Assembly: GCA_030427145.1 (NCBI GenBank)
Contig: JAUHWT010000003.1
Span: 1 to 64,000, forward strand
Direction of reading: 5' to 3'
Origin: Alphaproteobacteria bacterium
Lineage (GTDB): Bacteria > Pseudomonadota > Alphaproteobacteria > Rhodobacterales > Rhodobacteraceae
Length of the DNA: 64,000 bases
The notes beneath the pieces were generated by a model. That model saw only the letters and a list, made by a program, of their open reading frames with translations. It ran no database searches and was not told the origin of the DNA. Shown here piece by piece: positions 25,078 through 34,130 of this stretch (position 1 is the stretch's first letter; each line of letters starts with the position of its first letter). The position numbers and the translations under genes were made by a program.

Positions 25078-25407
25078 GGTTGCCTCCGGCTCATAATTGG
25101 ATCGTAAAATAACTGTTCGTCCTGTTTATCCAGACGCCCCAAAAGTGTTGAGGATGCGCGCAAAAGTCCGGTGTCGCATCGGAGCGGACCATCCGCGTAC
25201 CATTTCCCTGGATGCCGAAAATTGCGGGAAATCCAACCACCAACGGACGCTGACAAGATACTCGTTTGTTCTCAATATTTTACCCTTGTTTCATCGCACA
25301 ACACTTCAGGTTCAGCCACAAAACCGAAACAGTTGACTCCGTCGATGCGAAACGGAATTGTCGTGCAATCGAAAGGATCTACCAAAAAAATCGGGAAGGT
25401 CGCGAAA

Positions 25408-25425
25408 CTGTCATCAATCTGACAC
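25408..25425 (+). promoter_or_regulatory. Pho box upstream of ugpB
   Basis: CTGTCAT, 4-nt AT-rich spacer CAAT, then CTGACAC: two 7-bp direct repeats as in the PhoB consensus CTGTCATAAAACTGTCAC. The site lies about 57 nt before the ugpB ATG, so phosphate-starvation induction of the whole ugp operon is likely. The surrounding 25078-25481 contains no other gene. Confidence 0.8.
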
Positions 25426-25481
25426 ATTCAGATGGAATTAGACGCACCTGCCGAAACTACGACCCGGAAAGGGAGCAAAAA

Positions 25482-26777
25482 ATGAAACTGATCACCCTGC
25501 TTGCAGCAGGACTTGCCGGCACGGCCGGTGCAGCCAGCGCACAGACCGAAATTCACTGGTGGCACGCCATGAGCGGCCATCTTGGCGAGGTCGTCGAGGA
25601 AATCGCCGCGCGCTATAATGACAGCCAGGACGAATACACGCTGATCCCCACCTACAAGGGTGGTTACGAGGACACGATGACCGCCGGTATCGCGGCGTTC
25701 CGTGCAGGCGAACAGCCGAACCTCATCCAGATTTTTGACGCCGGTGCGGCAACGATCATCAACGCTCCCGGCGCGACCATTCCGGTTGCGGACCTGATGG
25801 CCGAGCATGGTGACGGTTTCGACCCGACCGACTACATCGAGGGTGTCCGCTATTTCTACGCCGACAGCGACGGCAAGATGATCGGCATGCCGTTCAACTC
25901 CTCCACGCCGCTCCTGTACTACAACAAGGACGCTCTGGCGGAAGCGGGCTTCGATGCTCCGCCGTCAACCTGGGAAGAGTTTGAGGAAATGGCTCCGGCC
26001 ATCAAGGAGGCCGGCTACGAGGCCCTGGCCCAGAGCCACAGCCCCTGGATCTTCGCCGAGAACTTCCACAGCCGTCACAACATCCAGATGGCAACGGAAA
26101 ACAACGGCTACGATTCCACGGATGTTGAGATCCTCTACAACAATCCCGACCTGAAAATGCACTGGACCAAGGTCAAGGAATGGCTCGACAACGGCTGGTA
26201 TGGTTTCTACGGCCGTGAGTGGGGCGACAACCAGGATGCGTTTGTCCAGAAAAAAGCCGCCATGTGGCTGGGCTCCTCCGGCTCGTTTGGTGGCCTGCAG
26301 GCCAGCGCCGATTTTGAGTTCGGTGCGGCTTACCTGCCTTACTGGACCTCGATCACCGAGGAGCCCTATGGCACGTTCATCGGTGGTGCGGCACTCTTCA
26401 CCCTGTCGGGCAAAAGCGACGAGGAAAATGCCGGTGTTGCCGACTTCCTCGACTTCCTGACCAGCCCGGACATGCAGTACTACTGGCACAAGGAAACCGG
26501 TTACGTGCCGATCACGTCCGCAGCCTATGAACTCGCAAAATCCGACGGTTACTACGAAACCACTCCGGATGCGGAAATTGGCATTCTTCAGCTGACACAG
26601 CCGGGTGGCGAATGGACCAAGGGTTACCGTCTTGGCTACTACGTTCAGATCCGCGAAGTGATGTACAAGGAGTTTGACAACATCTTCTCCGGTCAGTCTT
26701 CCGTGGACGAGGCGTTTGAGGCCATCGAATCCGAGAGCAACGATCTGCTCGAGCGTTTCAACGCAACCTATCAGTAA
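25482..26777 (+). CDS. ugpB: sn-glycerol-3-phosphate ABC transporter, periplasmic binding protein (431 aa)
   Basis: Signal peptide MKLITLLAAGLAGTAGAASA, then a UgpB-like mature protein. Close matches to the E. coli family are visible: HWWHAMSGHLGEVV, PTYKGGYEDTMTAGIAAFRAG, PFNSSTPLLYYNKDA, GGAALFTLSGK and KETGYVPITSAAYEL. It binds glycerol-3-phosphate or glycerophosphodiesters (possibly glycerophosphoinositol, inferred from the IMPase neighbour). The ATG follows GGGAGC. A Pho box lies upstream and an mRNA hairpin downstream before ugpA. Confidence 0.9.
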   Translation: MKLITLLAAGLAGTAGAASAQTEIHWWHAMSGHLGEVVEEIAARYNDSQDEYTLIPTYKGGYEDTMTAGIAAFRAGEQPNLIQIFDAGAATIINAPGATIPVADLMAEHGDGFDPTDYIEGVRYFYADSDGKMIGMPFNSSTPLLYYNKDALAEAGFDAPPSTWEEFEEMAPAIKEAGYEALAQSHSPWIFAENFHSRHNIQMATENNGYDSTDVEILYNNPDLKMHWTKVKEWLDNGWYGFYGREWGDNQDAFVQKKAAMWLGSSGSFGGLQASADFEFGAAYLPYWTSITEEPYGTFIGGAALFTLSGKSDEENAGVADFLDFLTSPDMQYYWHKETGYVPITSAAYELAKSDGYYETTPDAEIGILQLTQPGGEWTKGYRLGYYVQIREVMYKEFDNIFSGQSSVDEAFEAIESESNDLLERFNATYQ

Positions 26778-26784
26778 TCCCTTT

Positions 26785-26815
26785 CCGGCCGCCGGGCATT
26801 TGTTCCGGCGGCCGG
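26785..26815 (+). promoter_or_regulatory. 11-bp stem-loop between ugpB and ugpA
   Basis: CCGGCCGCCGG (26785-26795) and CCGGCGGCCGG (26805-26815) are perfect complements with a 9-nt loop, 8 nt after the ugpB stop. No T tract follows. Such hairpins after binding-protein genes commonly stabilise the upstream mRNA or partially attenuate transcription, giving more binding protein than permease. Confidence 0.75.
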
Positions 26816-26842
26816 TATCCGCATTCCGAAAGCCTGGTTCCG

Positions 26843-27721
26843 ATGAAGCGCGTTCAGTTTGAACACAGTCCCATTCCGTATCTGTTCGTTGCCCCCCAGA
26901 TCATCATCATTCTGGTGTTTTTCATTTGGCCGGCTGCTCAGGCGGTCTACCAGTCGTTTTTGCTGGAGGACGCATGGGGACTGTCCTCGCAGTTTGTCTG
27001 GTTTAAAAACTACGTCGATACAATCGGTTCTTCGTCCTGGCTACAGGCTGCGGGATTTACGATTATATTCTCGACACTTGTCACGTTTCTCTCACTGTCG
27101 ATAGCTCTCCTGCTGGCCGTGAAGGCAAATGAGGTGATCCACGGCGCGAGCACCTATAAAACGCTGCTGATGTGGGCCTATGCCATTGCGCCGCCCGTGG
27201 CCGGGCTCATGGGAAACCTGATGTTCAGCCCGCTGATCGGTGATCTCTACAAGTTCATGAATTTCATCGGGTTTGACTTTGATCACAAACTCGATCCGTT
27301 TGATGCGGGATTTGTGGTGGTGCTGATTTCCGTTTGGAAACAGGTCAGCGTGAACTTCATTTTCTTCCTGTCGGGGCTCCAGGGCATTCCCAAATCCGTC
27401 AACGAGGCGGCCGTGATGGACTGCCGCAGCCCGACACGCCGGTTCTGGACCATCACCTTCCCGCTACTGGCGCCGACCACGTTCTTCCTGATGGTCATCA
27501 ACATCACCTACGCCTTCTTCGAGACCTTCGGCATCATCGACACCACTACGCGCGGCGCGCCGGGCGGGGCGACCAACACACTGGTCTTCAAGGTGTTTCA
27601 GGACGGATTCCGTGGCGCGGATATTGGCGGTTCCTCGGCGCAGTCGGTGGTGCTGATGCTGATGGTTCTGGCGCTGACCGTGATCCAGTTCCGGTTTATC
27701 GAGAGGAAGATACATTACTGA
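26843..27721 (+). CDS. ugpA: sn-glycerol-3-phosphate ABC transporter, permease UgpA (292 aa)
   Basis: MalF-like inner-membrane permease with about six membrane helices. The ABC coupling (EAA) loop is at about 190-205 (NEAAVMDCRSPTRRFWTITFPLL). LMGNLMFSPLIGDLYKFMN is the typical UgpA sequence. It pairs with UgpE and UgpC to import the phosphate ester captured by UgpB. It is 2 nt from ugpE. Confidence 0.9.
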   Translation: MKRVQFEHSPIPYLFVAPQIIIILVFFIWPAAQAVYQSFLLEDAWGLSSQFVWFKNYVDTIGSSSWLQAAGFTIIFSTLVTFLSLSIALLLAVKANEVIHGASTYKTLLMWAYAIAPPVAGLMGNLMFSPLIGDLYKFMNFIGFDFDHKLDPFDAGFVVVLISVWKQVSVNFIFFLSGLQGIPKSVNEAAVMDCRSPTRRFWTITFPLLAPTTFFLMVINITYAFFETFGIIDTTTRGAPGGATNTLVFKVFQDGFRGADIGGSSAQSVVLMLMVLALTVIQFRFIERKIHY

Positions 27722-27722
27722 C

Positions 27723-28568
27723 ATGCAACGTTCCTCCATCTCCACACACATCATTCTGATCCTCGGCGCGCTGTTCATGACGCTGCCGATCTGGGTCGCC
27801 TTCGCAACCTCGACCCATGCGCCGGACACCATCCTGCGCGAGGGGCTTCAGATCATGCCGGGCGGGCATTTCCTTGAGAACTACAACGAGGTTCTGTTTG
27901 TTGAGGGCGGCGTGATGAAAAAGGTCACGGCGCTGGCCATGCTCAAAAACAGCATGATCCTCGGGATCGGCTTTGCGGTCGGCAAGGTGGTGATTTCCAT
28001 GCTTGCCGCCTATGCCATCGTGTATTTCCGCTTCCGCCTGGCCGTGCCGCTGTTCTGGGTCATCTTTATGACGCTGCTTCTGCCTCTCGAGGTTCGGATT
28101 ATTCCGTCGTTTGAAGTGGTGTCCGATCTTGGCCTTCTGGACACGCATACCGGGCTAATCGTGCCGCTGATTGCCTCGGCCACCGGCACGTTCTTCTTCC
28201 GGCAGTTCTTCCGCTCCGTACCGGATGAGTTGCTGGAGGCCGCGCGGCTTGATGGCGCAACATCCTGGGGGTTCTTCAAGGACATTCTGGTGCCACTCTC
28301 CAAAACCATGATCGCGGCGATTTTGATCATCATGTTTGTGGTCGGCTGGAACCAGTATCTCTGGCCACTGATCATGACGACGAAAGAGGAAAACTACACG
28401 CTGGTGATCGGCATCAAGCAAATCTACCAGGTGCTGTCCGAAGGTGGGGAACTGCCGCAGTTCCAGAAAGCGTTTGCCCTGACGATCCTGGCCACACTGC
28501 CACCGGTTCTGGTGGTTCTGGTGTTCCAGAGGTGGTTCGTCAAAGGTCTTGTCGAAAGTGAGAAATAA
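27723..28568 (+). CDS. ugpE: sn-glycerol-3-phosphate ABC transporter, permease UgpE (281 aa)
   Basis: MalG-like permease with six predicted helices. The EAA loop (PDELLEAARLDGATSWGFFKDILVPL) lies at about 165-190, with GWNQYLWPLI just before the last helices. It is the partner of UgpA. Its TAA stop overlaps the ugpC ATG (TAATG). It is clearly related to the second permease at 30429-31274, so one may have arisen by duplication. Confidence 0.9.
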   Translation: MQRSSISTHIILILGALFMTLPIWVAFATSTHAPDTILREGLQIMPGGHFLENYNEVLFVEGGVMKKVTALAMLKNSMILGIGFAVGKVVISMLAAYAIVYFRFRLAVPLFWVIFMTLLLPLEVRIIPSFEVVSDLGLLDTHTGLIVPLIASATGTFFFRQFFRSVPDELLEAARLDGATSWGFFKDILVPLSKTMIAAILIIMFVVGWNQYLWPLIMTTKEENYTLVIGIKQIYQVLSEGGELPQFQKAFALTILATLPPVLVVLVFQRWFVKGLVESEK

Positions 28569-29644
28569 TGTCGGGTGTTGAGTTAAAGGGCGTCCAGAAA
28601 GTCTATCCCAATGGCGCGAAGGCGATCCACGGGGTCGACATGAAAATCAGCGACGGCGAAATGATCGTGTTCGTCGGACCGTCCGGATGCGGCAAGTCGA
28701 CGCTGCTGCGCATGATCGCGGGCCTCGAAACCATCACCGAGGGCGAAATTTCCATCGGTGGCAAATCCGTCAACAACGTGTCGCCCTCCGAGCGGGACGT
28801 GGCGATGGTGTTCCAGAACTACGCTCTTTATCCGCACATGACCGTGCGCGGGAACATGTCCTATGGTCTGAAGAACCGCGGCATCGACAAGGCGACCATC
28901 GAAAAAAAGGTCGGTGAGGCTGCGAAGATGCTGAAAATCGACAGTTTTCTCGATCGCCAGCCCAATCAGCTCTCAGGCGGTCAGCGCCAGCGGGTTGCAA
29001 TGGGGCGGGCTATCGTGCGGGACCCCAAGGTCTTTTTGTTTGACGAACCGCTGTCCAACCTCGACGCCAAACTGCGTGTGCAGATGCGTATCGAAATCAA
29101 GCGTTTGCAGCGGCGCATGAAAGTTACCAGCGTTTACGTCACCCACGACCAGACCGAAGCCATGACGCTCGCGGACCGGCTTGCGGTGATTAATGAGGGG
29201 CGCGTGGAGCAGATGGGCGCGCCGATGGAGCTTTACTCCAACCCCAGAACGCTGTTTGTCGCGTCCTTTATCGGAGCGCCGCAGATCAACCTGGTGCCCG
29301 TGCGCCACGATGGCAGTTCGCTGATTGCAGGCGCACTGACCCTGTCCGGGTTCCCGGATCTGCCGCGCGACGCGGACATGATGCTTGGCATTCGGCCGGA
29401 CATGCTGAAACGCGACGACGCCGGTCAGTGCGAGGTCCGTGTAGACCTTGTCGAACAGCACGGCGGCGAGAACCTTATCTACGGCGCCCTGACCGGAGCA
29501 ACCCTGGCGGATGGCGAGGAGCAGGAGATCTGCGTCAAGGCCGGCCAGGACCTGTTGCCCGCTCATGGAGAAAACCTGAGGTTCTCGTTTGACCCCGCCT
29601 CGGCTTTCGTATTTGACAGGGCGACGGGAGAACGTTTGCTGTGA
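28568..29644 (+). CDS. ugpC: sn-glycerol-3-phosphate ABC transporter, ATPase UgpC (358 aa)
   Basis: ABC ATPase of the MalK/UgpC group. Walker A GPSGCGKST is at about 39-47, Q-loop QNYALYPHM near 82, signature LSGGQRQRVAMGRA near 137, Walker B VFLFDEPLSNLDAKLR near 155-168, and H-loop THDQTEAMTLADR near 190. The C-terminal regulatory OB (TOBE) domain is present. The stop overlaps the next gene by GTGA, so the IMPase is translationally coupled. Confidence 0.92.
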   Translation: MSGVELKGVQKVYPNGAKAIHGVDMKISDGEMIVFVGPSGCGKSTLLRMIAGLETITEGEISIGGKSVNNVSPSERDVAMVFQNYALYPHMTVRGNMSYGLKNRGIDKATIEKKVGEAAKMLKIDSFLDRQPNQLSGGQRQRVAMGRAIVRDPKVFLFDEPLSNLDAKLRVQMRIEIKRLQRRMKVTSVYVTHDQTEAMTLADRLAVINEGRVEQMGAPMELYSNPRTLFVASFIGAPQINLVPVRHDGSSLIAGALTLSGFPDLPRDADMMLGIRPDMLKRDDAGQCEVRVDLVEQHGGENLIYGALTGATLADGEEQEICVKAGQDLLPAHGENLRFSFDPASAFVFDRATGERLL

Positions 29645-30432
29645 ATCATTTGAAAATCCGTAAGACCTCCGCAATTTCAATTGCCCGCGATGCAGGTGCG
29701 CTTGCGCTCGATTATTTTCGCGATATCGGCGCGCTGGAAATCAGTTCCAAGGGCGTTCAGGACATGGTCTCCAACGCTGACATGGAGGTTGAAACCTTCG
29801 TGCGCAAACGCATTACAGCCGAGTTCCCCGATGACGGGATCGTTGGTGAGGAGCATGAGACGGTACCCTCCAATAGCGGCTGGACCTGGGTGATTGACCC
29901 CATCGACGGCACCGCGAACTTCGTCAGGGGCATTCCGCAGTGGTGCGTGATCCTTGCCTGCGTGCATGAGGACCGCACCAAGATCGGCGTGATTTTTGAG
30001 CCCTCATCCGGCGAGATGTTTGTCGCCGCACTGGGCGAGGGCGCAACGGTCAACGACCGCCCCATCAAAATAGCCGATACCACGGGCCTGAACGACGGAA
30101 GTGTCGGGGTTGGCATGAACAGCCGGACACCGGCCAGGATGGTGCCACGTTTGATCGGGGATCTCGCGGACCGGGGCGGGATCTATTTCCGCAACGCCTC
30201 CGGCGGGCTGATGCTGTCCTATGTCGCAGCGGGTCGCCTGATCGGCTACACCGAGCCACACATGAACGCGTGGGACTGCCTCGCCGGTCAACTGCTGGTG
30301 TCCGAGGCCGGGGGCCGCATCGAGCAACAGAGCGCGGAGGACATGCTGGCCAATGGTGGTCGGGTGATCGCCGGAGCACCGATCATCTTCGATGAACTTC
30401 TGGCCATGTCCGAAGCCGCCTTCGTCGAGTGA
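29641..30432 (+). CDS. inositol monophosphatase-family phosphatase in the ugp operon (263 aa)
   Basis: Mg-dependent phosphatase. GEEHE at about 74-78 and DPIDGTANFVRG at about 87-98 carry metal-binding Glu/Asp and the substrate loop. WDCLAGQLLVSEAGG at about 209 is the conserved C-terminal motif. Fold and motifs cannot separate inositol-1-phosphatase from other small-phosphate hydrolases. It starts with GTG overlapping ugpC and occupies the place where many bacteria have the glycerophosphodiesterase ugpQ. It would release inorganic phosphate from an imported monoester in the cytoplasm. Confidence 0.85.
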   Translation: MNHLKIRKTSAISIARDAGALALDYFRDIGALEISSKGVQDMVSNADMEVETFVRKRITAEFPDDGIVGEEHETVPSNSGWTWVIDPIDGTANFVRGIPQWCVILACVHEDRTKIGVIFEPSSGEMFVAALGEGATVNDRPIKIADTTGLNDGSVGVGMNSRTPARMVPRLIGDLADRGGIYFRNASGGLMLSYVAAGRLIGYTEPHMNAWDCLAGQLLVSEAGGRIEQQSAEDMLANGGRVIAGAPIIFDELLAMSEAAFVE

Positions 30433-31274
30433 TCCCGGGCGAAAACCGTCTCCTGCGCCAGATTGTCTGCCACCTCATTCTCGGGGCCGGTGTAATATTC
30501 CTTGTCACACCGCTTCTGACGATTCTGATGGCCTCCACCATGTCATCGGCGGATATTCGTGAGGGCGGCATCCACTATTTGCCCGGCGACGATGCACTCC
30601 AAAACTTTGCGCGGATTTTCTCGCTAAGGGCCGGGTTTACTGAACAAATCACCACGGCCCGGATGCTTTGGAATTCGGTGGTGGTTGCAACGGGTGTCGC
30701 CACCTTCACCACCGTGTTTTCACTGCTGGCGGCCTACGCGCTGGTCTATTTTCGTCAGCCTTTCGCCGGTGCGTTGTTCGCCCTGATCTTCGTGACGCTG
30801 CTGTTCCCGATAGAGGCCCGGTTCGTGACCACGTTTCAGGTGACATCGGCACTGGGTCTGATCGACACCCGCATTGGTATGGTTCTGCCAGCTATCGCGG
30901 CCGCGCTGGGTACGCTTTTTTTTCGTCAGCTATTCCGCAGCTTTCCAGAGGAATATCTCGAAGCAGCGAAACTCGACGCGGCCGGTCCGTGGCGGTTTCT
31001 GATCGACATTATCGTGCCGCTGTCGCGGCGTCGGGGGATGGCCCTGTTTCTGGTGTCCTTCATGATCGGCTGGAACCAGTATCTCTGGCCGCTGATGGTC
31101 AGCACGACCGAACAGAACTACACGCTGGTGCGCGGCGTCCAGTTGATCGGGCAATTAAGCGGTCCGGGCATGGCGCTGGCGACGCTGACCATTCTGCCAC
31201 CCCTGCTGCTCCTGCTGATGTTTGGCCGGTGGCTGATGCGGGATCTGACCGCCACCGGCGATCAGCTTCAGTGA
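30429..31274 (+). CDS. second UgpE-like ABC permease (281 aa)
   Basis: About six membrane helices. It shares with UgpE the arrangement TPLLTILMAST, PEEYLEAAKLDAAGPWRFLIDIIVPL (EAA loop) and GWNQYLWPLMVSTTEQNYTLV, but it is more divergent at the N-terminus. The start GTG overlaps the IMPase stop (GTGA), so it is translated from the same operon. Possibly an alternative partner for UgpA with changed substrate range, or a decaying duplicate; the reading frame is intact. A terminator-like sequence was not seen. Confidence 0.8.
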   Translation: MIPGENRLLRQIVCHLILGAGVIFLVTPLLTILMASTMSSADIREGGIHYLPGDDALQNFARIFSLRAGFTEQITTARMLWNSVVVATGVATFTTVFSLLAAYALVYFRQPFAGALFALIFVTLLFPIEARFVTTFQVTSALGLIDTRIGMVLPAIAAALGTLFFRQLFRSFPEEYLEAAKLDAAGPWRFLIDIIVPLSRRRGMALFLVSFMIGWNQYLWPLMVSTTEQNYTLVRGVQLIGQLSGPGMALATLTILPPLLLLLMFGRWLMRDLTATGDQLQ

Positions 31275-31287
31275 GCGGCTGCCGCTG

Positions 31288-32907
31288 TCAGACAGCATCC
31301 TCAAGGATCATATCAGCCGCTTTTTCGGCAATCATCATGACCGGTGCGTTGGTATTGCCGGAAACGAGGCTCGGCATGATCGACGCATCCACTACCCGCA
31401 AACCCTGCAGCCCATAGACACGCAGTCGCGGATCCACCACATCGCCGGCACGCGGGTTGGGACCCATGCGGCAGGTGGATACCGGGTGATAGAGCGTGAC
31501 GCCCGTGTTGCGCGCATAGTCGAGCAGTTCGTCGTCGGCAACCAGGTCCGCACCTGGTTTCATCTCGCTCTCGACGACCTCACGCATCCGATCGGTTTCC
31601 ATGAGTTTTCGCGCGATCCGCATGGCCGCGACATGCACCCGGCAGTCCTCCGCGTGCTGAAGGTAGTTGGTGATAATGTCCGGCTGCACGGTGACGTCCC
31701 GGGAGGACACATGGACCGAACCACGGCTCAGCGGTCTCAGCTGGCAGGGGCCGATGGTCATGCCGGGGAAGTCATGGAAAATCCGTTTGGCGGGGTTCGA
31801 GAAACTGGCATTGGCAATGTGATACTGAATGTCAGGCGTCTCAAGCGTGGGCGAGGAGCGCACAAACCCCATCATCATGCCCGCCGGCATCGACAACACC
31901 CCGTCGCGGCGAAACGCAAAACGCAGGATCTCACCCAGGAGTGGAAGCCCCCGGGACAAATGGTTAACCGAGAGCTTCTGGTTCAGCCGCCAGGAAAGTC
32001 TCGAAATGTAGTGATCCGCCAGGTGCTCGCCCACGCCCACCAGATTGCGCCGAACCTCAATACCAAGACCGTGCAGATGCCCCGCACGACCGATCCCCGA
32101 CAGTTCAAGGATCTGGGGCGACTGGATCGCACCGGCAGACAGGATGACTTCCCGGTTCGCGTGGGCTTCCAGCACCTGGTCGCCGCGCCGAAACCGGACA
32201 CCCACGACCCGCTCATCCGGTGCAAAAAGCAGTTCCGACACTTGGGCGTGCTTTTCCACACGAAGGTTTTTGCGGCGCCGTGCCGGTTGCAGATAGGCCC
32301 GTTTGGCGGAAAAACGCAGACCGCGCTTTTGCGTCACCTGGGAATAGGCGAGCCCCTCCTGGTCCTTTCCGTTGAAATCCTGGCCGCCTGGGTAGCCGAG
32401 AGACTCCGCGGATTCCATGAGGCGGTCGAGAATCGGGTAGGTGCTGCGCACGGTGTTGACCGCCAGGGGACCGTCGCGGCCGTGGCAGCCGTCAGTGTCG
32501 TTGGCCAGTATTTCCGCGCTTTCGCAGCCCTCGGATTTGCGAAAATAGGGCAGGATTTCGTCATACGACCAGCCGAAATTGCCCGCCGCGCTCCAGGCGT
32601 CGTAGTCCTGCGGCTGGCCGCGCACGTAGAGCATGGCGTTGATCGCCGAGGATCCACCCAGAACCCGGCCGCGCGGGAAATCAATGGCCCGGTTGCCGGA
32701 ATGCTCATCCGGTTTGGTCGTGAACATCCAGTTCACACGCCGGTCGACCATGGTTTTCACGTAACCGGCCGGAATGTGGATGAGCGGGTTCCAGTCCTCT
32801 CCACCAGCCTCGAGCAGCAGGACGCTGTTGGCCGGATTTTCACTCAGGCGATTGGCCAGCACGCAGCCGGCGGAGCCTCCGCCGACGATGATGTAATCGG
32901 CTCTCAT
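31288..32907 (-). CDS. GMC-family FAD oxidoreductase, choline dehydrogenase-like (539 aa)
   Basis: FAD-binding motif [18 protein letters not shown] at about 6-23 and the GMC signature [19 protein letters not shown] at about 78-96. The C-terminal HPVSTCRMG at about 475 carries the catalytic His. BetA-like; alcohol substrate cannot be assigned and it lacks a betB neighbour. Its last codons are minus-strand and 13 nt from the convergent permease. It is transcribed with the ABM protein upstream (28-nt gap). Confidence 0.88.
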   Translation of the reverse strand: MRADYIIVGGGSAGCVLANRLSENPANSVLLLEAGGEDWNPLIHIPAGYVKTMVDRRVNWMFTTKPDEHSGNRAIDFPRGRVLGGSSAINAMLYVRGQPQDYDAWSAAGNFGWSYDEILPYFRKSEGCESAEILANDTDGCHGRDGPLAVNTVRSTYPILDRLMESAESLGYPGGQDFNGKDQEGLAYSQVTQKRGLRFSAKRAYLQPARRRKNLRVEKHAQVSELLFAPDERVVGVRFRRGDQVLEAHANREVILSAGAIQSPQILELSGIGRAGHLHGLGIEVRRNLVGVGEHLADHYISRLSWRLNQKLSVNHLSRGLPLLGEILRFAFRRDGVLSMPAGMMMGFVRSSPTLETPDIQYHIANASFSNPAKRIFHDFPGMTIGPCQLRPLSRGSVHVSSRDVTVQPDIITNYLQHAEDCRVHVAAMRIARKLMETDRMREVVESEMKPGADLVADDELLDYARNTGVTLYHPVSTCRMGPNPRAGDVVDPRLRVYGLQGLRVVDASIMPSLVSGNTNAPVMMIAEKAADMILEDAV

Positions 32908-32935
32908 GCTGTCCGGCCCCGTAACGGCGGCACGC

Positions 32936-33238
32936 CTATTCGAAACCGACGAGGGCGACTTCGCTGTGATCCACTTTTGGCGGCTCCGCGAAGAAGCCGC
33001 CTACCAGTCCGCGCCAAGCCTGGAAGCCGTCGGACTCGCGGAAATCGACCATGTGGTTTTCGAGGGTTTCCCAGATCACGATCAGCCGAAAAATCTCCGG
33101 AGCCTCGACCACCCGCTCAAGCCGCATGGATTTGCAGCCCCTGGCCGCGCGGAAATGCGGAACCGCCTCCGCCACGGCCGCAACGAAGGCCTCTTCCTCA
33201 CCGGGTTTGATTTTAAGCTCGGCAACTTCGCGGATCAT
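32936..33238 (-). CDS. antibiotic biosynthesis monooxygenase (ABM)-domain protein (100 aa)
   Basis: Small ferredoxin-like fold protein of the ABM/YgiN group: [21 protein letters not shown] at the start, [16 protein letters not shown] in the middle, and [21 protein letters not shown]. These proteins often act as small quinone or electron-handling oxygenases. It probably works with the GMC oxidoreductase next to it, perhaps on the same substrate. Start at 33238. Confidence 0.75.
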   Translation of the reverse strand: MIREVAELKIKPGEEEAFVAAVAEAVPHFRAARGCKSMRLERVVEAPEIFRLIVIWETLENHMVDFRESDGFQAWRGLVGGFFAEPPKVDHSEVALVGFE

Positions 33239-33349
33239 GTTGAGGTTCCTCTCCTGTGTTCCGGCAGAAAAAATTCAGCCGGATTTATGCGTCAGGCAAA
33301 TGGATAACCGCCATCGTGGAGGAATGTCCATGCGCCCAGTGCCGGGTTC

Positions 33350-34129
33350 TCAGCCGGTGGCGCCAGCCGGGTGAAGAAAAGTGCTGACATTATCCGGCAC
33401 ATGATTGACCCTCAGGGGACAGTTATAGGCGCGGGACAGGTTGACATCGGTCATCACGGCCTCCGCGGTCCCATGTGCCAGAACACGGCCACCGGAGATC
33501 AGTGTCATGCTGTCGGCAAACATGGCGGTGAGGTTCAGGTCATGCATAACCGCCACGACCCCACCACCGGCCTCGGCGTAGTCGCGCAACAGGCGCATGA
33601 CCTCCAGCTGGTGTCCAATATCGAGGCTGGCCACGGGCTCATCTAACAGGATCCAGCGCGGCTCACCGTTTTCAACGGGGTGCCAGACCTGGGCGAGCAC
33701 ACGGGCAAACTGAACCCTCTGCTGCTCACCACCCGATAATTCCTGGTAGTACCGCCCGGCGTAATCCGCCAACCCGACAAGGCCCAGCGCGTCCATGGCC
33801 CGACGGTCGTGATTGCCGGACGTTCCGCGCAGCAGCCCCATGCGCACGACCTCAATCACCGTGAACGGAAAGGCGAGAACCGTACTCTGGGGCAAAACCC
33901 CGCGCATTGCCGCCAGTTGCCACGGGGGCAGGGTGCGGGTGTCGTAGCCGTTCAGCATGATGTCTCCGGTCGAGGGAACCTCACCGGTCACCGCTTTCAA
34001 TAGCGTGGTTTTCCCTGACCCGTTGGGTCCGGCAATTGCCGTGACCTGGCCCGGACGCGCAGTGAAATCAACGCCATGCAGGATTGCGGTGCCGCCAATA
34101 TCAACCCGGATGTTTCTGGCGCTCAGCAT
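33350..34129 (-). CDS. hmuV: heme ABC transporter, ATPase HmuV (259 aa)
   Basis: Siderophore/heme/B12-type ABC ATPase: Walker A GPNGSGKTT at about 36, signature LSGGEQQRVQFARVL near 137, Walker B WILLDEPVASLD near 163, and H-loop VMHDLNL near 195. The start at 34129 has a GGAGGTG ribosome binding site, one nucleotide from the hmuU stop, so the longer upstream frame is not used. Part of hmuTUV, which carries heme across the inner membrane. Confidence 0.93.
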   Translation of the reverse strand: MLSARNIRVDIGGTAILHGVDFTARPGQVTAIAGPNGSGKTTLLKAVTGEVPSTGDIMLNGYDTRTLPPWQLAAMRGVLPQSTVLAFPFTVIEVVRMGLLRGTSGNHDRRAMDALGLVGLADYAGRYYQELSGGEQQRVQFARVLAQVWHPVENGEPRWILLDEPVASLDIGHQLEVMRLLRDYAEAGGGVVAVMHDLNLTAMFADSMTLISGGRVLAHGTAEAVMTDVNLSRAYNCPLRVNHVPDNVSTFLHPAGATG

Positions 34130-34130
34130 G

